From: Parelaphostrongylus tenuis
Lineage: Eukaryota; Nematoda; Chromadorea; Rhabditida; Metastrongylidae
Assembly: GCA_019055375.1 (NCBI GenBank)
Contig: JAHQIW010000623.1
Span: 1 to 64,000, forward strand
Reading direction: 5' to 3'
DNA: 64,000 nt
Shown: one piece after another, positions 34,713 to 46,400 of the stretch
Position numbering within the stretch: position 1 is the stretch's first letter
Layout of the letters: the number at the start of each line of letters is the position of its first letter
Notes under the pieces: generated by a model
Seen by the model: the letters and a program-made list of their open reading frames with translations, nothing else
Databases searched by the model: none
What the model was told of the DNA's origin: nothing
Program-made: the position numbers and the translations under genes

Positions 34713-37700
34713 TCATGTTCGAAGTTCTTGTTGACCTTCAGTGACAAAAGGATTGGAGCCAATGAAAGGCCCAGTCGCTAATCGACTCCACTGAATGTCA
34801 AATGGATCTTCCACCTCAGAAACGGATGTCGACGGAAGCACATCCCACTGCACCGACTGACCAAACACGTCCAAAACGGGCCCAGATCGATTATTCAATG
34901 ACTTAATTGTTTTAGTTCAAAACATTACTCAAATTGAAAGTAGCTCGTTGCCGGAAAAGTCTGCTTCTAAAGTGTTAATTCACAAGAAACCCTACACTGA
35001 AAAACTTACTTTGTTGACGACAATTTCCTTCGTGGGAAGGGGAGGTGGAGGATTCACAGGTGGCGGTCCACTAGTGGCTATGCCGCCAGAAATTGAATAG
35101 TTTGAACCCACTCAAAAAAGAACTTATAACGAAGAGAAAATTTGAAATAGCAATTATTTTACGACTCAGGGATGGCAACAAAAAAAGTATGCCACTAACT
35201 TTGACAGCTATGAACCATATTTGCGTGTGTGGATGACTGAACTGACATGTCTACAACGGATGAATTCTGAAATGAGAATGTTCGTGATTAATATCAATAT
35301 ATTTCACTAAAATGTAGTGAATTGCAATGAGATAATACTGATATTTCATCGCCTATACCGATTGTCATCTCGATGTTAACCCTTTCGGGACGTAATAGGG
35401 TCTTCCTCGTAGCATAAATTTTCAGAAGCCTTTTTCGCTGAACAGACCTTCTCAACTAGGGTTTTTAGTAGACATTCCTACTTCAATCTTGAGAAATAGC
35501 AATTTCAACACTTTGTTTGATTTGACAAAAAAAAAAAACCTTTGCGCGCCGTAGCAGCCAAGAAAAACTACATTTCACTTTCGGCACAAATTTTCTACTC
35601 GGCTAGGGTCTGTGGCTGGCTTCGCACTGAACTTTTAGCAGTCATACGATAGCTTCAAGAAAGACGACTACTATTGTAAGCCTGACTTCTTAGAGGGCTT
35701 TTTTGTGTGCATGTAACAAAAGAATATCACATCTCACTCCTGCAGTTGTCTTCGTACATTAGAGTTATACATGCAAAAAAGCATATGAGCGCGTAGAAGG
35801 AATCTTAGAGTATTAGAATATCATTTAAAAAACCTAGCAATTTTTCCAAAACGGAGGCAAATCTATATTTGAATGAGGAAAATCGCACTCTTTCCGGACG
35901 GCACTCGAAGTCGCGTCGCGCAGAGCGGCCCGAGAGATACGCAATTCTCGTAATTCATGAAAAAACTTTTCCCGCGCTCCCAAACAAAAACTTCTTGATT
36001 TCTCATTTTAGGGCTGTGTAAGAGACTTTATTCTATCGTAATGTGATAGCCTTAACATTTATTCTACATCACCAAATAAATCCGCTTTGAAGTTCAAGCA
36101 ATGGGCTAACAGCTCTGAAAGCAAAACGTTATCTTCTTTCTGCTCATACAGTGCACCACAAAGACCTTCAAAAAACCAAATCTACTATTAAAATCGTCGA
36201 TTTCTAACTATAGAATGACTAGAAACCAACGAAAAGCCATCAACAGATCCTAGCCGGCAAAAAATGCGAGACGAAAGCGAAACGTAAGCTTCTCTGAGCT
36301 TACTGCACACAGAGAGGGGTTATTCAGATAGCAAACATAGTGATGAAATCGTTGTTTTTCAAACTAATGAATGACTTCCAAAATTTAATGGATCTGCTTT
36401 GTCCAGCAGAGGAAGTCTCTAATTAGTCATGGCATGAGAATGGTCCATGCCATCTCAAAATAATTAACGGTGGATAGGAACACAACAAAGTGGATTATAC
36501 GAAGACGAAGATTACATAAGATGAAGTTGAAGTAGTATATAAAAGGGACATACTAGACTGTCATAACATGTAGCTGTGTCCGCACTAATACCACAAATTT
36601 TCAATTATAACAAATCCATTATACTTACTGGCGATGGTGAGCTGAAACTAAGGGAATTGCGAAATACATCTTCAAGCCACTCATCGGCTTTTGTTCGTGA
36701 AGAACCTTGTGACACAGATGTTAGGCCATTCCTAGAAATCAAAGTGGAAACAATAAACAACATGTAAATCCAGAACAACAAAGAAACCTTTCGAAATCGG
36801 AAAAACGGATAATTAGATACAAGTAGACGAATTTCTATGGGATCACTCACCAATTCGTTGTGACATTTATTTGATAAGTCGCTTTTGGTTCACTAAATCC
36901 ATTCACTGGAGGGGCTACATGTCGCGGTGTACTGTTTAACACTGAAAATGGAGTAGACATCGGCTGAGAAACCTGATGAGAGCCAGCGAAACATTGGGTC
37001 ATTTCGGTGTCTGCTGAATTCGTGGAAGCACCTATTGATGGACCGACACCAGATCCAATCAAGTCGAAAAGATCCACGGACGGAGCTGATTCCGAAGCTA
37101 TAAACATATCTATTCTCAACTCGAAATGAGCATGATATATATTGCATACATTTATTTTACTTTCTACGAAGCGTCCTAACTTTACTTGCGTATTCCAGTA
37201 CTTCTAGGATTTCAATTCGCCTCCTCGCATCATCGCTTGCTTGAAAACTTTGTCTTCTTCATGAACGCCGCAGAATACTGATTGGACATATCTACTTTCA
37301 ATCTCGAGGATAGCGGGATTGAGGCGTTCGTTGACTGACTGCCGGAGAGTCTTGGAGGATCAACCATCCCACAACATGAATTACTAAGCACTCGGCTAAC
37401 GCACTCCCACACCACTCTTCCTCCTCCCCCTACCAAAATCATCCTATTATAAAAATGATTGAAGGTTCGGAAATAATACATCTATTTCATGCCTATACCA
37501 TTTTAAAGAACGAGGTAGCGAAGTGGTTTGTGAAGAATCGCTTTGAACAGCATTCTATGGCACTCATGAAGAAGAGGAAGTCCTCATGCAGAAGCCGAAG
37601 AAACACGTAAACTATGCGAGGCCTTAGTGGAGAACGAATGCGAGAGAACGAATCAAATGTGAGCAGTGTTGGGATTCGCACAGCTAATTGTGATCATGAG

Positions 37701-40700
37701 TTGTTTGCAAAAAAAACGCATCATATTGTTTTTCTCTTATCTCATAATACTTTCTTTCTCTTTCTCTCTCTTGTGCGTTTTTTATTTTTAATCATTTTCG
37801 TTCGAAGATACTCTTTTATGACACTTCCCATCTCTCGGATACGTAAATAAGGAAGGTGTTCTTTATTCGATGTTTCTCATTCCACAATTCTTATAATAAC
37901 ACTTCACTCATTCCAAATACAGGCGAAAAGTCGGTAAAATTCTAACAGCCCGTAAAACAATATTAATCTTTTACGGAACCGTGGACCAACTGCTCTACAT
38001 CTCTAACCCCTAGCATGGAGGCGCTGGACAGTGTGTCCACTTCTTCTGCATCTCCAAACCCCAGCGTGGAAATGCACTGCATGTATCAGAGCATTATTTC
38101 AATTTTATTATTGTTGTTATAATAAATTAATACATTCATTGCGTCCCTACGCTGGGGGCAAAAGATGCAGAGTGGTTGGGTCCACGGTCCCAAGAGATTA
38201 GAACGAATAAGCTATCCAAAAACAAGAACACAGACCTATTCGTGGAGACGTCACAGAGTGCGCAGTAGAAATCAGATTTCCATTTCCAGCTGACTTGAAT
38301 GGGGTCACCAAATGACTACTGTCTTCCTCGCCTTCATAAATTGGCTCATTATGTAATGACTGCACCCCATGGATCTGAAAAAGTATCGCTAAGTCACTAA
38401 CAACACTTTCAGATTTATGATCACATAAAATACCCGCATCTTCAAATCTAAGCAAGAGACTTTGTACTGTTAGAGTGGATCACTAATAGAGGTAACAACG
38501 TAAGAAACATATGACATTTCTCGAAAAAATGATAATTTTTCACAAACATTTTCTTTCACTTCCACGTTTGGAAATTTTGAACCTTTGAAATTTTAATTTT
38601 TATTTGTCCAGATAAATGTTCTGTGATATCGATGAAACAATGAGTAGGGAAAATTTCAGAAGTAAAATACTGATTCTAAAAACTATTCCTATTGCTGTTT
38701 GGTGGATATTTTGGTACCCTATTCTGAGTTCCTGAAGGCACAGACGAGTCAAGAAATTACTGTTTCAAAAAGCCATATTTGTGAAATTAAGTGCAGACGA
38801 AGTTACCGATTTGAAAGGATAACCATCGACACTTTGAGCAGTTCGTCCGTAATGAGTATTTTCGTCGAAACTGTGCAGTAGACGACGTGTCAGGTGCTCG
38901 AAGAGAACCCTATTACAATAGAACATTTATAGGATCTACCACCCATAAAGAGCATCAATCTCTAAGATTTCCTCGGAAGGATAAATACATATGCATGTAA
39001 TACCGACTCATTCAAGAAATTAGTTACAGAAGAAACACCTGTCTTTGGAACAGAGCTGGGTTTGGAGACGGGCGAGGTTTCACTATGCTCGGTGCAGGGT
39101 GATAAGTCGATGACAATGGAGCAGTGGTAATAATTGCTGACTGTGGATCCTTAAGGGGAACTTTGGAAATCGACCGTTCTTGAGAAAAAAAAGAAATATA
39201 GAATGATCACCTGTAACCGTTCACTGATAGGGATTTGCTTTCGAAAAGACTGATAAGCTTGATTTGTCCGATGGAGTGCAGTATTCGAATCGCTAAAGAG
39301 AAAAGTATTTTGAAAAATGTTCCTAGAACGTACGACAGAGTCAGCTACTTCAATAAATGGTAAAAAAAATGACAGATTTAAAGTGCTAAAGAATACTTCA
39401 CTGGTTAATAAAAGAATAAAGGCTTCGGAGTTGATCAGTTTCTGAGGGAAGCGCCACCCATTCGACTTCGTCAAGCATTGTTTAAGGTGACTGAATGAAA
39501 ATCTGGACTATAGCAGCATCTCGTGGTGGCTTACTGACGTACCAAGTCAGTGCTGCTACCGTTCCAGAAAAATTTGGTACCAATCACCGAGCCCGGAAGA
39601 ATGGAGGGCTTTGTGAGTCTCAGGTCTCGGTATCGAGCCATCGACCATGTGTGCGTCACAGGGCACCTCTGATCTTGCGCCATACGTGTCGATGTGTTTT
39701 CTAAGTGATGAAATGCTGTTGGTCATAACGCAAAATAGGTCGTTCGAAAGGATTAATCAGTTTCATCGCTAAACCTTATGAAAGCAAGTGTCAGAGGACA
39801 TATTGCTTCTGGATTTAACCTTCACGTGGATGTCGTGAAGCACTGATAGGGCAGATCTTTTTGCGATTTCGAGGATAGCTAGGCCGGGATGTTTTCTAGG
39901 GCGACCGTTGATTAATAGATGAAGAGTGTTTGGGAGACGGAGGAAGGAGGATCGACTCCGCACCGAGATGCATTAAACACTCAGCCACGCCACAAAAATT
40001 TTGCCGCCAACATTTAGAATGGTTTTGGCAGCTTGACTGAATCTTTTTTAACCAGTGATTACCTTTCTTAAATCCAAAAGAAGAACACACGTGAAAGATG
40101 AAGAAGCGAAGCGAAGTATGTTAGCAAATATAACATAGCAAATATGAAACAATTATCTCACCCTTCTTTCCTCGTCCCACTTTGGATTCAACGCTTTTTC
40201 CAAACTCTGCATATTTTCCTCGTCTCGCTTCTTTTTCCTCTCCAAACAAATTGAGAACGCGCATCCAACGGCATGAGAAAGACGCTCTCCCTTCAATAAT
40301 TCATATATAACAATAACAATTTTGTATATTTGAAAAAAATGGAAACGTTTACGAACCGACTCTTTGGTTGCATGGAAACCATGACACATCCATCGTCTCG
40401 ATGTCCCATCTCTACAAATGTAAGCAAAGCCTTTATCATTGTTGCGATCCGGAGCACAGAAAGATACCTAAATATTGGTGTCATTATCTATCATTCTAAA
40501 AAAATTTTTCATAGACATAAAGAGGACCCTACTACAAAGTAACAGATGAAAGCACAAAGTAGGATGCAAGTAACCTCTTACTCGAAAACTCTACTTCTCT
40601 CCAGCTTCACCATACCGATAAAATTTTTGATGCAAGTAAACATAACAAGTCCGCCGACAGCGGAACCGCGAAGAGAACTAGGGAGGAACTCAGTGATCAC

Positions 40701-42094
40701 CCAGTTTCAATGAACTACACAAGGGCAGTATAATTCTAGAGGTTTTAAATGTATCACTAGCAAGCCACGACTAAGCTCATCTGATTACAAGATTACAGGT
40801 AGAAAGGCTCCGGCGTTAATCATCAACTGACGGATGCGCCAGGCATTCGGCTCCCTCCATCAGATATCATCAAAAATAACAGAATGCTCAAGTGACCTTC
40901 ACAATGACTTGCGTGACTACCACCTCAATACTCCCATCCTCCTAAAAAGTTCGGTACCATTTCGCCGACCTCGGAGGGACGGAAACTGGAGTTCTGGCGC
41001 AGGAACAAATTATCGGCCACATGTCGCAGAGCGTCTCACCACTCCGCTACACGCATTATCTTTCAAAATACAGAGACCAAGCGAGTAACTTTTTTAATAA
41101 AATCACAGCAAGACTCCTCTAAGGACGATAATATTACGTAATCGTGCCAAAATTACTGCTCCATGAAAACTGCTCAAATTTACGCAGCCTTCAAAAAAAA
41201 AAAACCACAGTACGAAATGGCGATGTAACACAATACATAGAAATTAGGATTCTACACAAAACGATAAAGGCAATCGGTTAAAAGTCACGATAGCGCAGTG
41301 GTTAGCGTACGCCCTGTAAAGGTAAGACGCGGATCAACTTCCGCTCAAGGTTCAAAATTTTTCTTAATATCACTCAATATTTCCAGATGCATGGGTAAAT
41401 GTCCACACAGTAGTGTAGAACTGAAAGATCAATAATGAGGCAAAAAACGAACTTTTTCTATTGTTTGGTCGACAATCAATCCTCTGTTGTTCTCCTGATC
41501 CACCACTCGTAATCCATCTCCAGACACGTACAAAACTGCTTTTATCGACCGCCGTCTGTTGCTCTAAAAATACACAACTGTCCACCTTTTATTGTGGCAT
41601 TATTTATACCCAAAAAAATTTCGCCCTCAAGGAATAAACACTGAAACGACAAAAGTAACCATTAGGCATCTTGAAATTTGAGCGTGGTCTCAAGAAACAC
41701 TCGAAACGAGTGCGCATTGAAAAAAAAACAATTCAAAACTTGGGTAAACGAACATACCCTCAACATTTTTAGAGCTCCTTCGCACACTTGCATACCACGA
41801 GACTCGTACACCTCTATGGCACCAAGGTACTGTACAGAAAAAGTTCATAATTACACAGATCACAGAAAAAAGGCGAACAATAAGAAACCAAAGGAAGTCA
41901 GATCAATGACGGACCTTGACGCTGAAATGACAGAGACCAGCTCTTACTGCGGCTTCGTCCGGTTGCCATTGTTCTTGCCTGTGATGTCCTCCGTTTCCAC
42001 CTGAAGTGACAAGCTCGGACGGAGCGCTGTTCTCAGGGCTATGCCGTCCTCTCATTCGAAACGACTGACGAATTGACCGGCGAAGACGGTTCAT
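34713..42094 (-). CDS. num-1: Numb orthologue (PTB-domain endocytic adaptor), twelve exons found
   Basis: Minus-strand exons are 42094-41915, 41829-41758, 41563-41453, 40467-40357, 40290-40162, 39292-39211, 39149-39039, 38374-38236, 37097-36851, 36731-36629, 35110-35010 and 34901-34713. The start [15 protein letters not shown] matches the Numb N-terminus; an in-frame TAG lies upstream with no earlier ATG. The PTB domain runs from [18 protein letters not shown] through [29 protein letters not shown] and [19 protein letters not shown] to [20 protein letters not shown]. Next come [18 protein letters not shown], a Pro-rich stretch, [17 protein letters not shown] and PPPPLPTKE. The tail has [11 protein letters not shown] and SNPF, the alpha-adaptin and EH-domain binding motifs of Numb. 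Phases disagree at 40162/39292 and 36629/35110, so one small exon is probably missing at each. Numb controls endocytic sorting, including of Notch-pathway cargo, at the cell cortex. Confidence 0.93.
37160..37410 (-). mobile_element. SINE2 copy in a num-1 intron
   Basis: On the minus strand the head gtgcgttagccgagtgctta is tRNA-like. It is followed by atggttgatcctccaagact, ctccggcagtcagtcaacga, ccgctatcctcgagattgaa and gcgaggaggcgaattg. Confidence 0.6.
39415..39700 (-). mobile_element. SINE1 copy in a num-1 intron
   Basis: aaaggcttcggagttgatca, gaagcgccacccattcgact, ggtaccaatcaccgagcccg, then cggtatcgagccatcgacca and acagggcacctctgatcttg as the reversed head. It sits between the PTB exons and the ERLQ exons, where one exon is unaccounted for. 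Confidence 0.75.
39800..40005 (-). mobile_element. SINE2 copy in a num-1 intron
   Basis: The minus-strand head ggcgtggctgagtgtttaat is followed by ggagtcgatcc at B-box position, then cggcctagctatcctcgaaa. This is the clearest A-box/B-box pair in the SINE2 family. Confidence 0.6.
40800..41070 (-). mobile_element. SINE1 copy in a num-1 intron
   Basis: aaaggctccggcgttaatca, ggatgcgccaggcattcggc, ttcggtaccatttcgccgac and, at the right end, gagcgtctcaccactccgct mark a complete but diverged unit. Confidence 0.75.
41286..41352 (+). repeat. tRNA-like sequence (pseudogene or SINE head)
   Basis: gatagcgcagtggttagcgt is a good A box. gcggatcaacttccgc can form a five-pair T-like stem, but the loop lacks TTC. 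No acceptor stem is obvious. It lies in a num-1 intron. Confidence 0.35.
41662..41720. repeat. Short end fragment of the hammerhead palindrome family
   Basis: taggcatcttgaaatttgag, then tggtctcaagaaacactcga, matches the right-end sequence near 44455-44500 and the reversed middle near 57600-57655. Confidence 0.45.
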
Positions 42095-42525
42095 TGAGCG
42101 TCCCAAGAATGAGCTGAACCATAAGTTCGTTAGAGATTGCTAGCTTCTCTGCACCAAACCATTTGATTCAAAAGGTGAAGTCTCATACTGTCGCCGCAAA
42201 GATAAGATTCAGGAGCATAGAGGATACAGAGAGACTCATAAGTACTACGACGAGGCGGTAACAAGTGATGCCAACAGTTGGGAGAAGAAAAAGCCTCGGT
42301 TTGTTGACAGTTACCACTCAGATATTTAGAATCATTTAAAATAAAGTAGAACAAAGGGACCACAATCCAGGCAACTTGTGCCACCAAGTAGGGCAAAAAT
42401 TCATGAATATTTCACAACTTGGAGGAACCTCAACTTTATTTATGAACGCATAATCATGCATGATTTATAGAGGGGCAACTGGATTCCGTCTTTCGAAAAC
42501 AAAACAAGAAGGCCAAGGATGATGA

Positions 42526-42870
42526 GTGATCTGCAAAGTACTCGACCCAAGGTGGGAGTCGAACCCGCGCTCCAGACATCCGAGGCGCATGATACCACCA
42601 CACTACCGAAGCCACAGCTTTATCGCCACTTTTTCTTCGATTTTAAATATCGAAGCAGCAACAACTATCCATCAAAGGGCTTGCTCTGGTAAGCATATAT
42701 CGGGATCTAACCCTATTAAGCTGACAGCTTTTGGATATGTATAATACAAAAAAATTCTTATTTGAGTGGTGGCCTCGGTGGTGCACTGGCAGCACGTGCC
42801 CCCGGTATGGGTGAAAAGCGGGTTCAACTCCCGTCCGGGGTCGACTATTTTACATAACACTCTGTATCTT
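42526..42870. mobile_element. Family T palindrome, copy upstream of num-1
   Basis: The left arm on the minus strand (about 42620-42540, ggcttcggtagtgtggtggt in reverse, B half ggttcgactcccacc) and the right arm on the plus strand (42771-42843: ggcctcggtggtgcactggc, agcacgtgcccccggtatgg, gcgggttcaactcccgtccg) both fold as tRNA-like. The right arm can form a seven-pair acceptor stem (GGCCTCG with CGGGGTC). The ending ttacataacactctgtatct matches the family. Confidence 0.65.
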
Positions 42871-43347
42871 TGAATATATATTTATAACGCCAGTGCTACT
42901 AAAGCGACGAAATAAAAAAAATAATGAAGATCATAAACAGGAAAGAGATTTTTCTCGAGCCAACACTTACGCAGCCTTTTCATTGAAGGTCTATTCTGAA
43001 AATCAATTAAATCTCATCATTGACGGACGCCAAAACTTTCATATTTATACAAAAATCATATGAAAATGGCTGAAAAAAGTGAGCCAAGATGAACATATCT
43101 GAACTGTAATGTTCACAAAAATGATATGAAGCGTCCCCGTCCATTGTATGAACACCTGTTGTTATGACGAACTGCTTCCCAGGTTGTCATTGGCGTCAAA
43201 GCTTTAAGCTCCATAGATCAAACAGCGTCTATTCGATGGACATGTGGAAAGCTCGTGCCCTTTTGGACTTTCGATATGATCTTTGCGATGAAATTGCATG
43301 TCTTGGTACCGTTCAGTTACTCGTTTTCTTGTGAACATTTTGATATA

Positions 43348-43690
43348 CAGCTTGCCTATACTTGCTTCAAGATGGAGCTGTCGTGGGAAGAAATTCGCTT
43401 GTCTAGTCATGCACGAATGACACGTAGGGAAAATCTTAGTGAAGCGGCGCGCAGGATTGATGGAGCTTCCTGGGGACGGCCCGAGCGCTACTGATCCTCT
43501 AAAGTGTCTTATCTAGCTTCGAACTTCGCGAGCCACTTCCTAGCCGTCCCTTCTGGAACCATATTACCGCCCCAAGCTCCACTAATGTTGCGCGCCGCTT
43601 CACTAGCGCTTTTCACTATGCGCAATTCGGTGCAAGAGTAGCAAGCGAATTTGTTCCCAAGACACCTCCATCTTATAGCAAGTATAGGCA
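43348..43690. pseudogene. Inverted pair of mariner transposase N-terminal fragments
   Basis: The plus strand from 43372 encodes MELSWEEIRLSSHARMTRRE, then NLSEAARRIDGASWG. The minus strand from 43674 encodes MEVSWEQIRLLLLHRIAHSE, then after a frameshift SEAARNISGAWGG, GTARKWLAKF and TLEDQ. This is the first helix-turn-helix half of a mariner transposase (consensus EIR..LL.EF, SEAARNI, T...W..KFR.GDF.LED.PRSGRP). Head-to-head fragments around a common centre suggest a foldback MITE derived from a mariner. Hookworms carry such a mariner (bandit); identity with it is not shown. Confidence 0.7.
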
Positions 43691-43942
43691 GGCTGCGTAC
43701 TTTTCCCGTTAGACGGCGACAAATAAGTACTCGACTCTATTAACTGCACAAGATCTTTTCATAAGAGTGTTAGTAATCGTATGAAAGTTTAAATCAGTGG
43801 CACATGTTACTTAGCCGTTTTCCGAAAACACTCTTTTATAACGCTTCAACGAAAGGAAAACATTTCTGTTTCAATATGCCTGGTAATCATTTTTTGAGCC
43901 AAGTATGTCAGTGGTCCGTCAATGAGGGCTGACTTATAGAGC

Positions 43943-43981
43943 CCGCTACACGTGTTTCGATCTTGCAATCTCGTCAGTCGG
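43943..43981 (-). ncRNA. Hammerhead-like motif, left arm of family H
   Basis: The minus strand reads CCGA CTGACGA gattgcaagatc, then GAAAcacgtgtaGCGG. The conserved core is intact, with A at H17. Stem II is GAUU/GAUC with GCAA loop, stem III is ACAC/GUGU. Stem I has one mismatch (A with G at the first pair). Confidence 0.55.
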
Positions 43982-44350
43982 CAGTTATCCTTTCTCGTCT
44001 TTTGCCCATCCTGTGTGGGTGCTCCAGTCCCCACACTAAGAGTTGGCGATGACGAACGTTTTACAATCTTTGTCCAGTGAAATTATCACCGAACACAGAG
44101 TGTTGTACACTCGATTGTTCTTGGCTAGTATTTTCAATAATCATCTTTCGTTCCGAGTGTTTTTTTAAAAGCATAGCTCAAATTTCAATAGGCCTAGTAA
44201 AAAAAAAAAAGAACAATAGAGTGTATAACGCTCAGTGTTCGGTGATAATTTCACTAAACCTAGAGTTCAATACGTTCGTCGTCGCTGACTCTTAGTGTGG
44301 GGACTGGAGTACCCACACAGGATTGGCAAACGACGAGAAAGGTTAACTGG

Positions 44351-44391
44351 CCGACTGACAAGATCGCAAGATCGAAACACGTGTGTATCGG
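44351..44391 (+). ncRNA. Hammerhead-like motif, right arm of family H
   Basis: CCGA CTGACAA gatcgcaagatc, then GAAAcacgtgtgtaTCGG. Stem II is a perfect GATC/GATC with a GCAA loop. Stem III is ACAC/GUGU with an extra GU. Stem I CCGA/UCGG is perfect. G8 is changed to A, which should impair activity. Confidence 0.5.
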
Positions 44392-45364
44392 GCTCTATAG
44401 ATCAGCCCTCTTTGATAGACCACTGATATGCGTGGCTCAAAAAATGATTACCAGGCATATTGAATTTTGAGCTGTGGTCTTAAGAAAACACTCAAAACGA
44501 AAGATATTTCTGTGCCACACACGCGTTTTTCTCGCAAGACAGCGCTCTTTCTCCAGACTATCAAACACTTACGCCAGCAACGGGTCTTGGGTTTTGACTA
44601 ATCTACGGAGTGGGGAGGCGGCGGAAAGGACCGATTAAACGCCGATCAATCCACTGGCCTTTCCCCGGGCCCTAGAGATGTGCAATTTTTTCTAATGCAA
44701 ATAAAAATCATTTCTCCACTTTGAGAGAAACTCCAGATTATACGTCTCACTCCAATACTAAGAGGTTTTCTCCACACGTTCATGTGCATTTCGTGCTTCC
44801 AGCGAAAAAAATAGTTGATTTGCGCGGCCGATGTAAAACACAACTTCATTTTGAGTTTGACAGCGTTATAAGAGGATCTTTTCAAAAAATGGTCAAGTAG
44901 CGCGCAAGCCAGAGATTTAATCTTTTAAATGACTACTAACACTCTTATGAAGAGCTATTGCCTAGCGGACGGGATCGTATATTCATTTGACCATAATATC
45001 ACCAGAAAATGCTCAACTGAACGATACCAAAATCATGCAGTTTCACTGCAAAAACCATATCAAAAACGAAAACGGGAGCACTTTTTAGAAAACCTATTAG
45101 CATATTCACGACGTGACCTCTTTAGAAGTCTTGCAATCCAAAAATGAAGAGACCATCTCCAGCTTCAAATTGACATTTCCCAGTTCTCAGTTTAATTCTG
45201 TTGATTTCAATGAAATCAATCAGAATCTGCAAATATCTGCAAACGATATAGAAGGTGTGATGAGCCTTTTTATGGGAAAATTGCCATTTTCTGGAGCTCA
45301 TGACATATATTCCTTATAAGTCGTTACTTTGAGGAGTGAAGTTCGTCGAGCATGACATCATGTG

Positions 45365-45650
45365 GATCGGTGTGGCGCAGTAATCAGATCCCACACTCAC
45401 GTACACTTAGTCGATGGTTCAATCCTTGGCTCAAGACTCACGAAGCCCTCCATCGCTGCGGGGTAGGCGAATTGATATCAGTCTTGTCTGGGAGAATAGC
45501 CGCACTGACCTGATAGATCGAGAGGTCACCTCTAGTCATTGTAAAGACCAGAAACGCATTCAATCACTCCTAACGATGCTCCGGTTGGAATCGAATGCAT
45601 GGCGGATCCTCCGGGGTTAATCAACGCCGGGGGCTTTATTACCTATTTCA
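45365..45650 (+). mobile_element. SINE1 copy, plus orientation
   Basis: The head ggtgtggcgcagtaatcaga has an A box, and atggttcaatccttggctca a B-box-like block. The body is gtctgggagaatagccgcac and aaacgcattcaatcactcct, and the tail gggttaatcaacgccggggg. Confidence 0.75.
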
Positions 45651-45869
45651 TTGCCTCATGGCCTTCCAATGTATCATTTGTCTGCAGCTATCTCCCTTCC
45701 GTTGGAAAATTCAATGGCGTAAATTTCCTACGCATTTTTGAAGGTTTTAATCCTGAATGTATTCAAATTCGAATGTTCGCTGCATAATAAATCCATATGC
45801 AGTTGATATAAGACGATACACCGTCAGCAAATCTATACAGTCCCAAGCTGATAAAATACTCTCAAACCT

Positions 45870-45990
45870 TATATATATATATATGTATATATATATATAC
45901 ATATATATAATACATGTATACGTATACATATACATGTGCATACGTATATATATATATATATATATAATGTATATATACGTATACCTAAGA
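45870..45990. repeat. Imperfect (TA/TG)n microsatellite
   Basis: Alternating tatata, catgta and cgtata blocks of about 120 bp. It directly abuts the left end of a family T palindrome. Confidence 0.9.
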
Positions 45991-46400
45991 GTGGTGAGAG
46001 GTATACAAAACTCGAAACCCCAGGCGGGATTGAACCCGTGTATTACTGAGACCGAGAGTGCCGCGTACTGCCTCTGTACCATCGATGCCATCGCTCTACT
46101 ATCACTCTTTCTTCGATATGAATTATACGTACCTTTCAGCAACCAACCTTTAACAATCTGTTAGAAAGCAGCAAAAATACAGATCCAGCTTAACTTGGTT
46201 TAATGCCGATAGGTGTTTACCACACCAAACCCGTTAAAGGTTGATTACTGATAGCTGCGATAGGTTATATCGAAGACTGGCAACGAAGCGGTGGCCTCGG
46301 TAGTGCAGAGGCAGTACGCGGCGGCATTCTCGGTCCCAGTGATACACGGGTTCGATCCCGCCTGGGGTCTCGAGTTTTGTATAGCTCTCAACACTCTTAG
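45990..46400. mobile_element. Family T palindrome, copy with longer variable arm
   Basis: The left arm is minus strand (46090-46015), the right arm plus strand (46291-46368: ggcctcggtagtgcagaggc, agtacgcggcggcattctcg, cacgggttcgatcccgcctg). The arms are near-identical, with ends agagtggtgagaggtataca and tgtatagctctcaacactct. The spacer contains ccaaacccgttaaaggttga, related to spacers of other copies. Confidence 0.7.

Larger units (their letters stand above)
43867..44463. mobile_element. Palindromic element with outward hammerhead-like motifs (family H)
   Basis: The ends ttcaatatgcctggtaatca and tgattaccaggcatattgaa are perfect inverted repeats. The arms remain largely complementary inward: tgtgggtgctccagtcccca against tggggactggagtacccaca, and acgaacg against cgttcgt, with centre near 44170. 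Each arm holds one hammerhead-like core reading outward. Two direct half-copies of the same family lie at 57290-57965. No protein is encoded. Confidence 0.75.
43740..44970. mobile_element. M1 MITE, copy 4, with a nested palindrome
   Basis: The left arm (aagatcttttcataagagtg, ttagtaatcgtatgaaagtt) and right arm (gccagagatttaatctttta, aatgactactaacactctta) are inverted copies of each other. The middle is interrupted by the separate palindromic element at 43867-44463. Confidence 0.6.

Noticed and set aside
35370..35420. TTAACCCTTTCGGGACG as a piggyBac-like end
   Set aside because: No matching inverted end or second TTAA border was found nearby.
43204..43410. Minus-strand ORF opposite the mariner fragment
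   Set aside because: Antisense shadow of the transposase remnant.
45747..46164. Long ORFs on both strands
   Set aside because: They are read through the TA microsatellite and a tRNA-like palindrome; the residues are mainly Tyr and Ile from the repeat.
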